Shown: positions 16,257 to 25,278, numbered from the stretch's first letter. The stretch is DNA of 64,000 nucleotides from Alphaproteobacteria bacterium (GCA_017983635.1 JAGOBA010000007.1:107109-171108), one strand, 5' to 3'. The notes: a model not told the origin generated them from the letters alone. Program-made: numbers and translations.

Positions 16257-17522
16257 ATGTCGAACCGCAACGTTCGTTTGGCCATACTTGTGGCCGCGCT
16301 TGGATACTTCGTCGACGTCTACGATTTGATCCTGTTCTCGATCCTGCGGGTGTCGAGCCTGACCGACCTCGGCTTCTCCGGCGACGATCTGGTCACGAAG
16401 GGGATCTACCTCTTCAACGCACAGCTAATCGGCATGCTGGTCGGCGGCGTCTTTTGGGGGATTATCGGTGACAAGATCGGGCGGATCCAACTGCTGTTCG
16501 GTTCGATCCTGCTCTACTCGGTTGGCAACATATTGAACGGCTTCGTGGGCCAGATGGCACCGTTCGACGCGATCATGGCGCCAATCGACCAGTACGCGCT
16601 GCTGCGGTTCATCACCGGCGTCGGCCTTGCCGGCGAGATCGGCGGCGGCATCACGCTTGTCGCTGAATTGATGCCGAAAGAAACGCGCGGCTACGGCACG
16701 ATGATCGTGGTCGCGACCGGGGTCGCGGGCGCGGTGGCTGCCGCGGTCACCTATGAGTTCTTCTCTTGGCGTTGGACCTACATCATCGGCGGCATCATGG
16801 GGCTTTGCCTTTTGGCATTGCGACTGTCGGTGGCGGAGTCGGGCATCTTCAAGGAGCTTGCCGCGAAGGAGGACGTGGCGCGAGGAAACTTCCTGATGCT
16901 CTTCACATCGTGGAGCCGCTTCTCACGCTACCTGAACTGCATCTTGGTCGGATTGCCGATCTGGTACTCGTTGGGACTCGTGGTGACGTTCTCGCCCGAA
17001 CTGGGTCGTGCGCTCAATCTTGACGCGCCGATCACGGCGCCTAGTGCCGTGTTCTGGTTTTACTGCGGTATTACGTTGGGCAGCGTCGTCAACGGACTGG
17101 TCAGCCAGTTGCTGCAAAGCCGCAAACTCGCGATCGGTAGCTTCCTCGTCGGCACGCTCGCGACACTTGCGGCATTCTACTACCTGCCGGTGCCGTCGGC
17201 GTCCTACTTCTACGGATTACTCTTCGCGCTTGGCTTCTTCACCGCTTACTGGGCGATGCTGGTCACGCTCTCGGCGGAGCAGTTCGGCACCAATCTGCGT
17301 GCGACGGTCGCGACTTCGGTGCCCAACTTCGTGCGTGGCGCCGCGTTCTTGATGACGACGTTGTTCGGCATCTTGAAACCAGGCATGGGGGTTTTGAACG
17401 CGGCCGAAGTGGTGGGCCTGATCGCGGCGGCACTTGCGCTCTTTGCCCTAAGCATGTTGAGAGAGACCTTCCACCTCGATCTCGACTTCGTCGAGACCGA
17501 CAAAAAGCCGGAGAAGGCCTGA
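16257..17522 (+). CDS. MFS transporter
   Basis: 421 residues with about 12 hydrophobic helices, the size and layout of the major facilitator superfamily. The MFS loop 2-3 motif is visible as GVFWGIIGDKIGRIQLLFGS (GxxxDxxGR), preceded by FVDVYDLILFSILRV in the first helix, typical of the metabolite:H+ symporter branch. LAGEIGGGITLVAELMPKETRGYGT in the fourth to fifth helices supports this branch. Substrate unknown. The following gene begins on the last base of its stop codon, so they are coupled. Confidence 0.88.
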   Translation: MSNRNVRLAILVAALGYFVDVYDLILFSILRVSSLTDLGFSGDDLVTKGIYLFNAQLIGMLVGGVFWGIIGDKIGRIQLLFGSILLYSVGNILNGFVGQMAPFDAIMAPIDQYALLRFITGVGLAGEIGGGITLVAELMPKETRGYGTMIVVATGVAGAVAAAVTYEFFSWRWTYIIGGIMGLCLLALRLSVAESGIFKELAAKEDVARGNFLMLFTSWSRFSRYLNCILVGLPIWYSLGLVVTFSPELGRALNLDAPITAPSAVFWFYCGITLGSVVNGLVSQLLQSRKLAIGSFLVGTLATLAAFYYLPVPSASYFYGLLFALGFFTAYWAMLVTLSAEQFGTNLRATVATSVPNFVRGAAFLMTTLFGILKPGMGVLNAAEVVGLIAAALALFALSMLRETFHLDLDFVETDKKPEKA

Positions 17523-18025
17523 TGGCGGCGCCGAGCCCCCTGCCCCACGAGCAGCCGCCAGATTGGCGGCGGTACATGATCCGCGCCGTAATCTGGGTCA
17601 CGTTCGTGGGGGCGCTGGGCTATGCGGCGGCGAATGGCGGGCTCGGCTTCTTGGAGAATGACATCCATCTCGCGCTCGAGCCTAACCGGGATCGCGTGAA
17701 ACTGACTGGGAACGAACCGGCCGTCATCCAAGTGAAGGTCACACTGCGCAACAACACCGCGAAGGAAGTAACCCTGACAGCGAGGTCGGCCTGCAAGGTC
17801 TTCCGTTGGCAGATCTTCGCACGGACGGGCGCCTTGGTGCAGTCGTGGGTCGGGGAGGCCCCCTGCCCCGACAAGGAGGTCACCGCGTTCCTGCCTTCCG
17901 GCAAATCGCTGGAGGAGTTCTATTCGATCGTGCTCGTGCCCACGCGCTACACGGCCGGCGACGATTATCTGGTGCAGTACCACTACTGGAACCACGAGGG
18001 CGAGTTTCAGTTCAAAGCCGAGTGA
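17522..18025 (+). CDS. Membrane-anchored hypothetical protein with Ig-like beta domain
   Basis: 167 residues. One N-terminal transmembrane helix (MIRAVIWVTFVGALGYAAA) is followed by a beta-rich part with the feel of a BsuPI-like/immunoglobulin fold: VIQVKVTLRNNTAKEVTLTA, CKVFRWQIFARTGALVQSW, FLPSGKSLEEFYSIVLVPTRYTAGDDYLVQYHY. It overlaps the MFS stop by 1 base and is likely cotranslated. Probably a periplasmic accessory of unknown role. The two cysteines (SACKVF, EAPCPD) could form a disulfide. Confidence 0.6.
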   Translation: MAAPSPLPHEQPPDWRRYMIRAVIWVTFVGALGYAAANGGLGFLENDIHLALEPNRDRVKLTGNEPAVIQVKVTLRNNTAKEVTLTARSACKVFRWQIFARTGALVQSWVGEAPCPDKEVTAFLPSGKSLEEFYSIVLVPTRYTAGDDYLVQYHYWNHEGEFQFKAE

Positions 18026-18901
18026 TCATCCGGCATCGCGCTTCCCTTCGCGCACGCCCAACGGGTCGGCCTCCAGTTTCATGCCGCCAATGGCCGAGAG
18101 CCAATCGAGACCACTGCGCAGGCGCACCGCTTCGCCGATGACGATGAGCGCGGGCGCAGCGATCTGGTTCGCTTCCGCATCAACCGAGGCACGAGCGAGC
18201 GTGGTTTCGAGCACGCGTTGGCGCGCCGTCGTGGCGTGGCTGATCAGCGCAACCGGTTCGTCGGCGCTGCGGCCGGCGCTCAACAGTTCTTGCGCGATGC
18301 GCGGTAGGTGCTTCAGGCCCATATAGATCACGATGACCGGCGAACCTTCGCCGAGCGCGCGCCAGTTGATCGTGTCGGGCACGTCACCGCCCGCCATGTG
18401 GCCCGTCACGAACGTCACCGCATGATTGACGTCGCGATGTGTCACAGGAATGCCCGCGTAAGCGAGGCCGCCGACACCGGACGTAACGCCTGGAACTACG
18501 CGGAACGGAATCTCCGCCTCGACAAGTGCCAACGCTTCCTCACCGCCGCGCCCAAAGAAGAAAGGGTCGCCACCCTTCAGACGCAGCACGCGTTTGCTTT
18601 GGCGGGCGAATTCGATCAGCCGCAGAGAGATGTTGCGTTGCTTCGGACTTGGCTTGCCGCCGCGCTTGCCGGCGTACTCGAGATGCACGTTGGGCCGCGC
18701 GAGCTTCAGAACTTCCTCGTCGACCAATGCGTCGTAAACGATGACGTCAGCCTGCTGCAGAGCATTCAGGGCGTGAAGCGTGAGCAGCCCCGGATCGCCC
18801 GGACCAGCGCCAACCAGCCAAACCCACCCCGGCTCAAACTGGGGCAAGGCTGCCGCGGCGCGGACGGCGTTCCAGGCGAACGGGAGAGCGGAATTAGACA
18901 T
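18026..18901 (-). CDS. cobA: Uroporphyrinogen-III C-methyltransferase (SUMT)
   Basis: 291 residues. It methylates uroporphyrinogen III twice to precorrin-2 for siroheme or cobalamin. Visible motifs: VWLVGAGPGDPGLLTLHALNAL (SAM-binding P-loop-like GAGPGD), YDALVDEEVL, KRVLRLKGGDPFFFGRGGEEA and PFRVVPGVTSGVGGLAYAGIPVTHRD, all diagnostic of the SUMT family. The C-terminal half SPVIVIYMGLKHL continues the fold. Single-domain, so it is the CobA type and not the CysG fusion. It is convergent with the gene at 17522 (stops adjoining). Confidence 0.92.
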   Translation of the reverse strand: MSNSALPFAWNAVRAAAALPQFEPGWVWLVGAGPGDPGLLTLHALNALQQADVIVYDALVDEEVLKLARPNVHLEYAGKRGGKPSPKQRNISLRLIEFARQSKRVLRLKGGDPFFFGRGGEEALALVEAEIPFRVVPGVTSGVGGLAYAGIPVTHRDVNHAVTFVTGHMAGGDVPDTINWRALGEGSPVIVIYMGLKHLPRIAQELLSAGRSADEPVALISHATTARQRVLETTLARASVDAEANQIAAPALIVIGEAVRLRSGLDWLSAIGGMKLEADPLGVREGKRDAG

Positions 18902-19003
18902 TTGACTTATCTACGCCTGATCTTGTTGTTTTTCAATATTTACGTTGCAAGATGTGTATTATGTTTACCAGGGCTTCGGAGATGTCGCCCTAAGCTCTCG
19001 CCG

Positions 19004-19498
19004 ATGCGCAATATAGCCCTTTTTGCCGCCGGCATCGCCTTCACGGCGATGGTTCTGGGGAACGGCCTCAGCACCATTCCCGATGCCTCGGAAAAGAAGA
19101 GCTACAGCACGCGTTCGCACGCCAAGCACAGCAGCGGCGACGTCGTGCTGAAGCGCGGCTTCAGCGGCCATTTCTTCGCCGAGGTCGAAGTCAACGGCAC
19201 GAGCATCGGCATGCTCGCCGACACCGGCGCGAGCGTCGTAGCCCTGAGCGTCGAGGATGCGGAAGCCGCCGGGATCAGCGTCGACAGCTTGAGTTTTTCT
19301 CACACGGTTTCGACCGCGAACGGCGATGCAAACGCGGCCCCCGTGACGCTGGATGAGGTTACCGTCGGATCGATCACACGGCACAACGTCCCGGCCTTGG
19401 TCGCACGAGGATTGTCGGAATCGCTGCTCGGCATGAGCTTCTTCAACACGCTATCCAAAGTCGCAATGGAATCCGACGAAATGGTGCTTCAGGACTGA
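19004..19498 (+). CDS. Retropepsin-like clan AA aspartic protease (TIGR02281 type), copy 1
   Basis: 164 residues from the ATG at 19004; the longer open frame upstream is antisense to cobA and not plausible. N-terminal hydrophobic segment IALFAAGIAFTAMVLGNG is a membrane anchor. The protease half-domain is VEVNGTSIGMLADTGASVVALS (catalytic D-T-G) followed by LSESLLGMSFFNTLSKV. This family acts as periplasmic dimers in Alphaproteobacteria; the target is unknown. A close paralog follows 25 bases downstream. Confidence 0.82.
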   Translation: MRNIALFAAGIAFTAMVLGNGLSTIPDASEKKSYSTRSHAKHSSGDVVLKRGFSGHFFAEVEVNGTSIGMLADTGASVVALSVEDAEAAGISVDSLSFSHTVSTANGDANAAPVTLDEVTVGSITRHNVPALVARGLSESLLGMSFFNTLSKVAMESDEMVLQD

Positions 19499-19523
19499 AG
19501 CCGTTCGTGGCACGCTAAGTCCT

Positions 19524-20210
19524 ATGAACCGCGTCTTCGTCCTTGTCGCTATCTTGGTCGCCGTGACCGCGCTCATCATTTGGGTCGCGGGCGGTGCAGG
19601 CCAAGTCTTTTCGGCCGCAGGTAGCTCACCCGCATTGCTCTACAATTTGGTGCTGCTCGGTTTGGTGCTGACCTCTGTCGTGCTCAGATGGCGCGGCAGC
19701 ATCAGTGAGGCGCTGCAGTATTCCTTGATCTGGTTGGCCCTCTTCGCCGCGTTGATCGTCGGCTATTCCTATCGCGACGACTTCAAGTCCGTGTGGCAGC
19801 GCGTCGCCGGCGAGGTGAGTCCTGCCAGTCCGATGCAACGCTCCGACGCCGAAGTGGTGTTGCGCCGCACGGCTGATGGGCACTTTCGCGCCGACGTTGA
19901 TGTGAATGGCGTCAGCATCCGCATGCTCGCCGACACAGGCGCGACGTCGATTGCACTCAGCGAATCCGATGCGCGGCGCGCCGGCATCGATGTCGATCAA
20001 CTGCAGTACACAATGATCGTCTCCACCGCGAACGGCGACGCACAGGCGGCGCCCGTGACGTTGCGCGAGGTGCGGGTAGGCTCGATAGTGCGGCGCGACG
20101 TGAAGGCTGCCGTATCGCGCGGACTGTCGGGTTCGCTGCTTGGCATGAGCTTCTTCAACACCCTGTCGCGGTTCACGATCGAAGCCGACGAACTCGTACT
20201 CAAAGACTGA
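19524..20210 (+). CDS. Retropepsin-like clan AA aspartic protease (TIGR02281 type), copy 2
   Basis: 228 residues. Three or so hydrophobic helices at the N-terminus (VFVLVAILVAVTALIIWVAGG, LLYNLVLLGLVLTSVVL, IWLALFAALIVGYSY) are followed by the same protease half-domain as copy 1: VDVNGVSIRMLADTGATSIALS with D-T-G, and GLSGSLLGMSFFNTLSRF. The paired genes are a tandem duplication with different membrane parts. The stop overlaps the start of phnN by one base, giving an operon of three. Confidence 0.85.
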   Translation: MNRVFVLVAILVAVTALIIWVAGGAGQVFSAAGSSPALLYNLVLLGLVLTSVVLRWRGSISEALQYSLIWLALFAALIVGYSYRDDFKSVWQRVAGEVSPASPMQRSDAEVVLRRTADGHFRADVDVNGVSIRMLADTGATSIALSESDARRAGIDVDQLQYTMIVSTANGDAQAAPVTLREVRVGSIVRRDVKAAVSRGLSGSLLGMSFFNTLSRFTIEADELVLKD

Positions 20211-20737
20211 TGGCGCGCGGCACGCTGTTCTTGATTGTCGGGCCGTCGGGCAGCGGCAAGGACACGCTGATCGACGGCGTGCGCCAGACTCTCGCGAAAA
20301 CACACCTCTTTCCTCGCCGCGCGATCACCCGTCCGCGCGATGCCGGATCGGAGGATCATGTTGCGAAAACGCCGGCCGAGTTCGAAGCCTGCGAGCAGAC
20401 CGGAAACTTCGCGCTGAGCTGGCGCGCGCACGGGCTCGCTTATGGAGTCCCAGCCGCGATCGAGACCGATCTCGCCCGCGGGAAGCATGTCGTCGTCAAC
20501 GGTTCGCGCGGCATCGTCGAAGAAGCCCGAGCAAAGTTCGCGCCACTCAAGGTCATCGAGGTGACGGCCCCCGCTTCCACGCTACGGCAGCGGTTGTTGG
20601 CACGGGGCCGGGAGCAAGCGACGGAGATCGACGAGCGCGTGGCGCGGCAATCCTCTGTGCGGGCTGACGTCGTGGTGGTGAACGATGGGACCGTGGAACA
20701 GGGCGTCGCCGCGCTGCTGGCGGCGCTTCGGGGTTGA
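20210..20737 (+). CDS. phnN: Ribose 1,5-bisphosphokinase (PhnN)
   Basis: 175 residues, guanylate-kinase-like fold. Walker A is FLIVGPSGSGKDTLID; the ARAITRPRDAGSEDH segment is the lid/substrate element typical of PhnN. It makes phosphoribosyl pyrophosphate from ribose 1,5-bisphosphate in phosphonate use and related sugar salvage. No phn operon is visible here, so its local role is unclear. It begins on the last base of the upstream protease stop. Confidence 0.85.
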   Translation: MARGTLFLIVGPSGSGKDTLIDGVRQTLAKTHLFPRRAITRPRDAGSEDHVAKTPAEFEACEQTGNFALSWRAHGLAYGVPAAIETDLARGKHVVVNGSRGIVEEARAKFAPLKVIEVTAPASTLRQRLLARGREQATEIDERVARQSSVRADVVVVNDGTVEQGVAALLAALRG

Positions 20738-20763
20738 ACTTCGTTCGCTCTGCCCGGTACAAG

Positions 20764-20848
20764 AGATTGAACCACGAAGCACACCAAGACACTTCGGCAT
20801 CGCGGCAAACGGTGGCGCAGCGGCTTGGTGTGCTTCGTGGTTCAATCT
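20764..20848. repeat. 25-bp perfect inverted repeat between phnN and phosphomannomutase
   Basis: Arms at 20764-20788 and 20824-20848 are perfect complements (each contains AACCACGAAGCACACC or its complement), separated by 35 bases. The right arm ends 25 bases before the mutase start codon. It could form a large hairpin in the 5' untranslated region or be a short dispersed repeat unit. No T-run follows, so it is not a standard terminator. Confidence 0.75.
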
Positions 20849-20873
20849 ACTTCTCTTGAATGAGACACCTCAA

Positions 20874-22373
20874 ATGTCCCCTCCCCCGCGCGCCGATTTG
20901 AAGCCGAACACCATCGAGTTCGAAACGTTGCCGCTCATCGCGCCGCAAGGATTTCGCGAGTATGACGCGCGCTGGCTGTACCCGAAAGAGATCAACCTGA
21001 TCGGGATGCAGATCTTAGGGCAAAGCCTCGCGACCTTGATCCACGGTTTGGGTGTTCGACCCCGCATTGTCGTAGGACACGACTATCGCTCCTACTCGAT
21101 GAGCGTAAAGCATGCGTTGGCGCTGGGGCTCGTCAGCGGCGGGGCGGAGGTGCTCGACATCGGTCTCGCGCTCTCGCCAACCGCCTATTTTGCGCAGTTC
21201 GCACTCGACGCGCCGTGCGTGGCCATGGTCACGGCGAGCCATAATGAAAACGGCTGGACCGGCGTGAAGATGGGCGCAGCGCGGCCTCTGACCTTCGGAC
21301 CGGAGGAAATGACGGCGCTCAAGACCATCGCTCTGGAAGGACGCGGCATGGCGCGCTCCGGCGGCACCTACCAAACGATCGACGGCATGCGCACGCGCTA
21401 TCTCGACGATCTCGTTGCCGGCAAGAAGCTCTCACGTCCGATCAAAGTTGTGGCTGCCTGCGGCAACGGCACCGCCGGGGCGTTCGCGCCGGCGGCGTTG
21501 GCGCGCATCGGCGCGGAAGTGATCCCGCTGGACGCCGGTCTCGACCACTCGTTCCCGCGTTACAATCCGAACCCGGAAGACATGAAGATGCTGCACGCGC
21601 TCAGCGATGCAGTGAAGCAACATCGCGCGGACGTTGGCCTCGCGTTCGATGGCGACGGCGACCGCTGTGGCGTGGTCGACGATCAAGGCCGCGAGATCTT
21701 TGCCGACAAGGCGGCCGTCATGCTCGCGCGCGACATTTCCTCACGCCAGCAGGATGCACGGTTTGTCGTTGACGTGAAGTCGACGGGGCTCTTCATGACC
21801 GATCCCGTGCTGAACGCGAACGGCGTTGTGACGGAGTATTGGAAGACCGGTCACTCTTACATCAAGCGCCGCGCACATGAGCTCAGCGCCCAGGCCGGTT
21901 TTGAGAAAAGCGGGCACTACTTCTTCAACCCGCCGGTCGGGCGCGGCTACGACGACGGCATCATTGCGGCAATCGCGATACTTCAAATGCTCGATCGCGC
22001 CGGCGGAACGAAGATGTCGGCGCTCTATGACGGTTTACCCAAGACCTTCGGCTCACCCACCATGGCGCCGCATTGCCCCGACGACCAGAAGTACGGCGTG
22101 GTCGAAGAGATCATTGCCGTCTACACGGCAGCCAAGACGCGAGGTGAGAAGATCATGGGCCTCGCAATCCGCGACCTCGTCACCGTCAACGGCATACGCG
22201 TGACGCTCGAAGACGGCACCTGGGGCCTGGTCCGCGCATCGTCCAACAAGCCCAGCCTCGTGGTGGTTGTTGAAAGCCCAGTATCGGAAGAGCGCATGCG
22301 TGGGATGTTCGCAGATATCGACGGACGGCTGAGCAAGAACCCCTTGGTCGGCGCCTACGATCAAAAAATCTGA
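20874..22373 (+). CDS. Phosphomannomutase/phosphoglucomutase
   Basis: 499 residues from the ATG at 20874; the frame is open further upstream only through the inverted repeat. The four phosphohexomutase loops are clear: MVTASHNENGWTGVKMG (phosphoserine loop), AFDGDGDRCGVVDD (Mg-binding DGDGD), FEKSGHYFFNPP (sugar ring) and VRASSNKPSLVVVVE (phosphate binding). The start FETLPLIAPQGFREYDARWLYP fits the family. It interconverts mannose (or glucose) 1- and 6-phosphates for polysaccharide precursors. Confidence 0.9.
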   Translation: MSPPPRADLKPNTIEFETLPLIAPQGFREYDARWLYPKEINLIGMQILGQSLATLIHGLGVRPRIVVGHDYRSYSMSVKHALALGLVSGGAEVLDIGLALSPTAYFAQFALDAPCVAMVTASHNENGWTGVKMGAARPLTFGPEEMTALKTIALEGRGMARSGGTYQTIDGMRTRYLDDLVAGKKLSRPIKVVAACGNGTAGAFAPAALARIGAEVIPLDAGLDHSFPRYNPNPEDMKMLHALSDAVKQHRADVGLAFDGDGDRCGVVDDQGREIFADKAAVMLARDISSRQQDARFVVDVKSTGLFMTDPVLNANGVVTEYWKTGHSYIKRRAHELSAQAGFEKSGHYFFNPPVGRGYDDGIIAAIAILQMLDRAGGTKMSALYDGLPKTFGSPTMAPHCPDDQKYGVVEEIIAVYTAAKTRGEKIMGLAIRDLVTVNGIRVTLEDGTWGLVRASSNKPSLVVVVESPVSEERMRGMFADIDGRLSKNPLVGAYDQKI

Positions 22374-22609
22374 TCCGGGGGGCGAACCACCCCCAAAAAT
22401 CCCGCAAGGCGGTCAGCCCCTTCTTGCTTTTCCAGTCCCGCACGCCGAGCCGGCCGGCCCTCAGGACACACTGTGGTATTTTTGCATGGAACCCCCGGAA
22501 TCCGAATGCTTAAGGCAACCGACGATTGAGCCAAGCTTGTTTCGCGACGTGGAGTTCATCTAGGGTATCGATACGACACGTACAGAATTGGTCGATGGGG
22601 GATTTGATC

Positions 22610-23314
22610 ATGAGTAAAGTTGCGATCGCCGCAACCGCCGCTGCTTTGTTGCTTGGGACCGCTCCAATGGCGTTTGCCGACGGGGAAATCCAAAACTGGT
22701 CGGGCACCTACGTCGGCGCTCACGGCATGTGGGGCCAAATGGGCACCGACATGGCGGGCACGACCAACATAGGACCGTGGCCCGATATCTTCCCCGGCCA
22801 GCGGCTCGACTATGACATGGACGGATTCGGGTTTGGCGCGCAGCTTGGGGTCAATTGGCAGGCAGGCCATTGGGTCTATGGGCTTGAGCTAAGTGGCGCT
22901 GTAACCGAAATCAGCGGCGGCAAGAAGTCGACGCTAGGGGAGCTCGACGACCAATATGACTCAACACTCCGCAACTTGGCGATGCTCAACGCTCGGGTAG
23001 GTTACGCATGGCGTCGTTTCCTACCGTACGTAAAATTTGGCGTTGCCGGTGGCAACGAAAGGATCGAGGTTTTGGACACGTTGATCCCGACGGGCGCGGC
23101 GCGCGACCAGATTTGGCGTTCGGGCTACACGTTCGGCGGCGGCCTTGAGTACGCCTGGCGCGGAAACTGGAGCCTCGCTCTTGAGTACGACTATACCCGC
23201 TTCGGCAATCAACCGCTCAATTTGAGCGACACAACCGCAACGTACAAGCTTGACGATGCGGCGCAAAATCTCAACGCGGTGTCCGTGAAAATCAACTATC
23301 GCTTCGGCAGCTAA
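22610..23314 (+). CDS. Outer membrane beta-barrel protein (Omp25/porin-like)
   Basis: 234 residues from the ATG at 22610, which has GGGGGAT 8 to 13 bases upstream. The signal peptide is MSKVAIAATAAALLLGTAPMAFA. The mature protein is an 8-strand-type barrel: NWSGTYVGAHGMWGQMG, GFGAQLGVNWQAGHWVYGLELSG, LNARVGYAWRRFLPYVKFGVAGG, GGGLEYAWRGNWSLALEYDYTRFG, and the C-terminal strand SVKINYRFGS ending one residue after a phenylalanine, as in Omp25/31 proteins of Hyphomicrobiales. It is a monocistronic gene with a terminator after it. Confidence 0.88.
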   Translation: MSKVAIAATAAALLLGTAPMAFADGEIQNWSGTYVGAHGMWGQMGTDMAGTTNIGPWPDIFPGQRLDYDMDGFGFGAQLGVNWQAGHWVYGLELSGAVTEISGGKKSTLGELDDQYDSTLRNLAMLNARVGYAWRRFLPYVKFGVAGGNERIEVLDTLIPTGAARDQIWRSGYTFGGGLEYAWRGNWSLALEYDYTRFGNQPLNLSDTTATYKLDDAAQNLNAVSVKINYRFGS

Positions 23315-23359
23315 TGCCGGCGCGCGCTTTGAGCGCGGCATACGAAGGCCAGACGTTGA

Positions 23360-23385
23360 GGCGCCGGATAACTCCGGCGCCTTTC
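23360..23385 (+). terminator. Rho-independent terminator after the outer membrane barrel gene
   Basis: GGCGCCGG, a 6-base loop ATAACT and CCGGCGCC form a perfect 8-bp GC stem, followed by TTTCTCATT. It lies 45 bases after the stop codon. Confidence 0.75.
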
Positions 23386-23413
23386 TCATTCGCGAGATCC
23401 GTCCGCACCGCAA

Positions 23414-24250
23414 TTAGTGGGGCCACGCCATGCGAAGCGCGGTCGCGCAGAGAAAAGCGCCGAACGCCAAGCGCAACGTCCGGCGTGAGAGGCGGTGCGC
23501 AATCGCAACCCCCCAGGGCGCTGAAAGCATCGTCGCGGGAACGATCAGCGCAAGGCCGACCAGGTTCACATAGCCAAGCGAGAACGGCATCAGACCAACA
23601 GCGTTCCAGCCGCTAACGATCATCCCGACCGTTCCCGGAAGCGCGATGATGAGGCCGAAGCCCGCGGCGGTCGCGACCGCACGATGGATAGGAACGCCGA
23701 ACAGCGTCATCACCGTGACGCCGAACGTGCCGCCGCCGATCCCCATCATGACCGAGAGACAGCCATTCGCGACCGCGAGCACCCAACTCCACAGACCTCC
23801 CGGAACCCTGTCCCCAAGACGCCATTCCTCGCGGCCAAGCAGCATAAACAAACCAAGCCCGCCGGCGCCGGCCGCAAAGACCACGGTCAAACCTTTGCCG
23901 CCGATCACGGCCGCCAGCCACGTGCCGCCAAGCACCCCAACCACTGTGGGTACGGCCCACGCCCTCAGCATCGCCCAATCGACGGCACCCTTTTCGTTGT
24001 GGCTCAACGTTGAACGGATCGAGGTCGGGATGATTGTCGCGAGCGACGTCCCAACCGCTAGCGGCATGCGCACACCTTCGTCGATACCGAGGAAGCCCAA
24101 CGTCTGGTAGAGCACCGGCACGAGCACAATGCCGCCGCCCACGCCAAGAAGGCCCGCCACCGTGCCGCCGACCAAACCCGCTATCCCGACACCCGCCGCC
24201 AGTGCGATGAGCTCTCCGGTCGACGCCGCCGCAAAGGTGTCGATGCTCAC
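23414..24250 (-). CDS. TauE/SafE family sulfite exporter-like membrane protein
   Basis: 278 residues from the GTG at 24250 (GTGA overlap with the dusA stop); the open frame further upstream is antisense-like. Eight or so hydrophobic helices with the family repeats GGTVAGLLGVGGGIVLVPVLY and MMGIGGGTFGVTVMTLFG, the two inverted GxxGGGxxxxP elements. Members export sulfite, sulfoacetate or similar anions. No sulfur-use gene is next to it. It is translationally coupled to dusA. Confidence 0.88.
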   Translation of the reverse strand: MSIDTFAAASTGELIALAAGVGIAGLVGGTVAGLLGVGGGIVLVPVLYQTLGFLGIDEGVRMPLAVGTSLATIIPTSIRSTLSHNEKGAVDWAMLRAWAVPTVVGVLGGTWLAAVIGGKGLTVVFAAGAGGLGLFMLLGREEWRLGDRVPGGLWSWVLAVANGCLSVMMGIGGGTFGVTVMTLFGVPIHRAVATAAGFGLIIALPGTVGMIVSGWNAVGLMPFSLGYVNLVGLALIVPATMLSAPWGVAIAHRLSRRTLRLAFGAFLCATALRMAWPH

Positions 24251-25242
24251 GCGGCAGCACGCTCCGCACTGTCTTCCGTAACATGGCCGAGCGCCGTCTC
24301 GATCACAGCATGACCCGCACCAGGTCTGACAGCATGCTCGCTCAGATGGCGCCGGAAGGCGCGCGCGCCAGGCAGCCCATTGAAGAGGCCAAGAACATGC
24401 TTGGTCATCGCATTCAACGGCACCCCCTTGGCGCGTTCGCGTTCGACATAGGGCAGGAACTTGCGGAGAGCGTCGCGACGCGACTCGACGGGCTTCGGTT
24501 CGCCAAAGAGCGCGCGATCGGCGTCGGCGATCAGCCATGGCGATTGATAAGCCGCTCGTCCCATCATCACGCCATCAACTTGGCTTAAGTGTTCGCGTGC
24601 TTGGTCGAGAGTGGTGATGCCGCCGTTGATCACGATGGTCAATTCAGGATGCGCTCGCTTCAACGCGTAAACCAGCGGGTAGTCGAGCGGCGGGATCTCG
24701 CGATTATCCTTCGGCGACAACCCCTTCAGCCAAGCTTTACGAGCGTGCACGACGAAAGTATCGCAGCCGGTGCGCGCGATGCGCTCGACGAAGCCGAATA
24801 GCGCCTCGCGCGGCTCCTGATCGTCGACGCCGATGCGGCATTTCACGGTCACCGGAATGCGCACGGCAGCGCGCATCGCGGCAACGCATTCGGCCACGAG
24901 GTCCGGCTCGCGCATCAAGCAAGCCCCGAAAGCCCCGCGCTGCACACGCTCCGACGGGCAGCCGATGTTGAGATTAACCTCGTCATAGCCCTCGTCCTCG
25001 GCCATGCGCGCACAGTGCGCCAAATCGCGCGCATCGCACCCGCCAAGCTGGAGCGCGACTGGATGCTCCGCAGGGTCAAACCCGATGAGCCGTTCCCGAT
25101 TACCGTGCATCAACGCGGCAGTCGTCACCATCTCCGTATAAAGCCGCGCCCGGCGCGTGAGGATACGATGGAAGAACCGGCAATGCCGGTCCGTCCAGTC
25201 CATCATCGGAGCGACAGAAAATATTTTCTCTTGAAATTTCAA
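24247..25242 (-). CDS. dusA: tRNA-dihydrouridine synthase A (5' end is a known integration target)
   Basis: 331 residues. FMN enzyme that reduces uridine 20/20a in tRNA D-loops. Motifs: FSVAPMMDWTDRHCRFFHRI at the N-terminus, the catalytic cysteine in NIGCPSERVQRGAFGACLM, VTVKCRIGVDD, HARKAWLKGLSPKDNREIPPLDY, the tRNA-binding and FMN loops INGGITTLDQA and VDGVMMGRAAYQSPW. The 5' end of dusA is a known attachment site for integrative elements. Here the integrase gene is 117 bases away and divergent, so the first codons and promoter of dusA may be element-derived (inferred). Confidence 0.9.
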   Translation of the reverse strand: MKFQEKIFSVAPMMDWTDRHCRFFHRILTRRARLYTEMVTTAALMHGNRERLIGFDPAEHPVALQLGGCDARDLAHCARMAEDEGYDEVNLNIGCPSERVQRGAFGACLMREPDLVAECVAAMRAAVRIPVTVKCRIGVDDQEPREALFGFVERIARTGCDTFVVHARKAWLKGLSPKDNREIPPLDYPLVYALKRAHPELTIVINGGITTLDQAREHLSQVDGVMMGRAAYQSPWLIADADRALFGEPKPVESRRDALRKFLPYVERERAKGVPLNAMTKHVLGLFNGLPGARAFRRHLSEHAVRPGAGHAVIETALGHVTEDSAERAAA

Positions 25243-25260
25243 CGACTTATCCTATGTTTG
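25190..25260. other. Likely attachment site (attL) at the 5' end of dusA
   Basis: This covers the dusA codons for SVAPMMDWTD and the region before the start codon. The dusA-specific integrase family recombines here, and an integrase gene follows at once. The exact crossover cannot be placed because the partner site is beyond the window; I noticed no second copy of this sequence in the window. Confidence 0.45.
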
Positions 25261-25278
25261 TAACAGGTTACTGTACGC

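Noticed and set aside
18308..19003. Long 5' extension of the aspartic protease gene
   Set aside because: It is antisense to cobA; the signal-anchor Met at 19004 gives a normal family length.
22375..22405. Terminator after phosphomannomutase
   Set aside because: The GGGGG/CCCCC palindrome is followed by A, not T, on the plus strand; on the minus strand it lies outside any gene that needs it.
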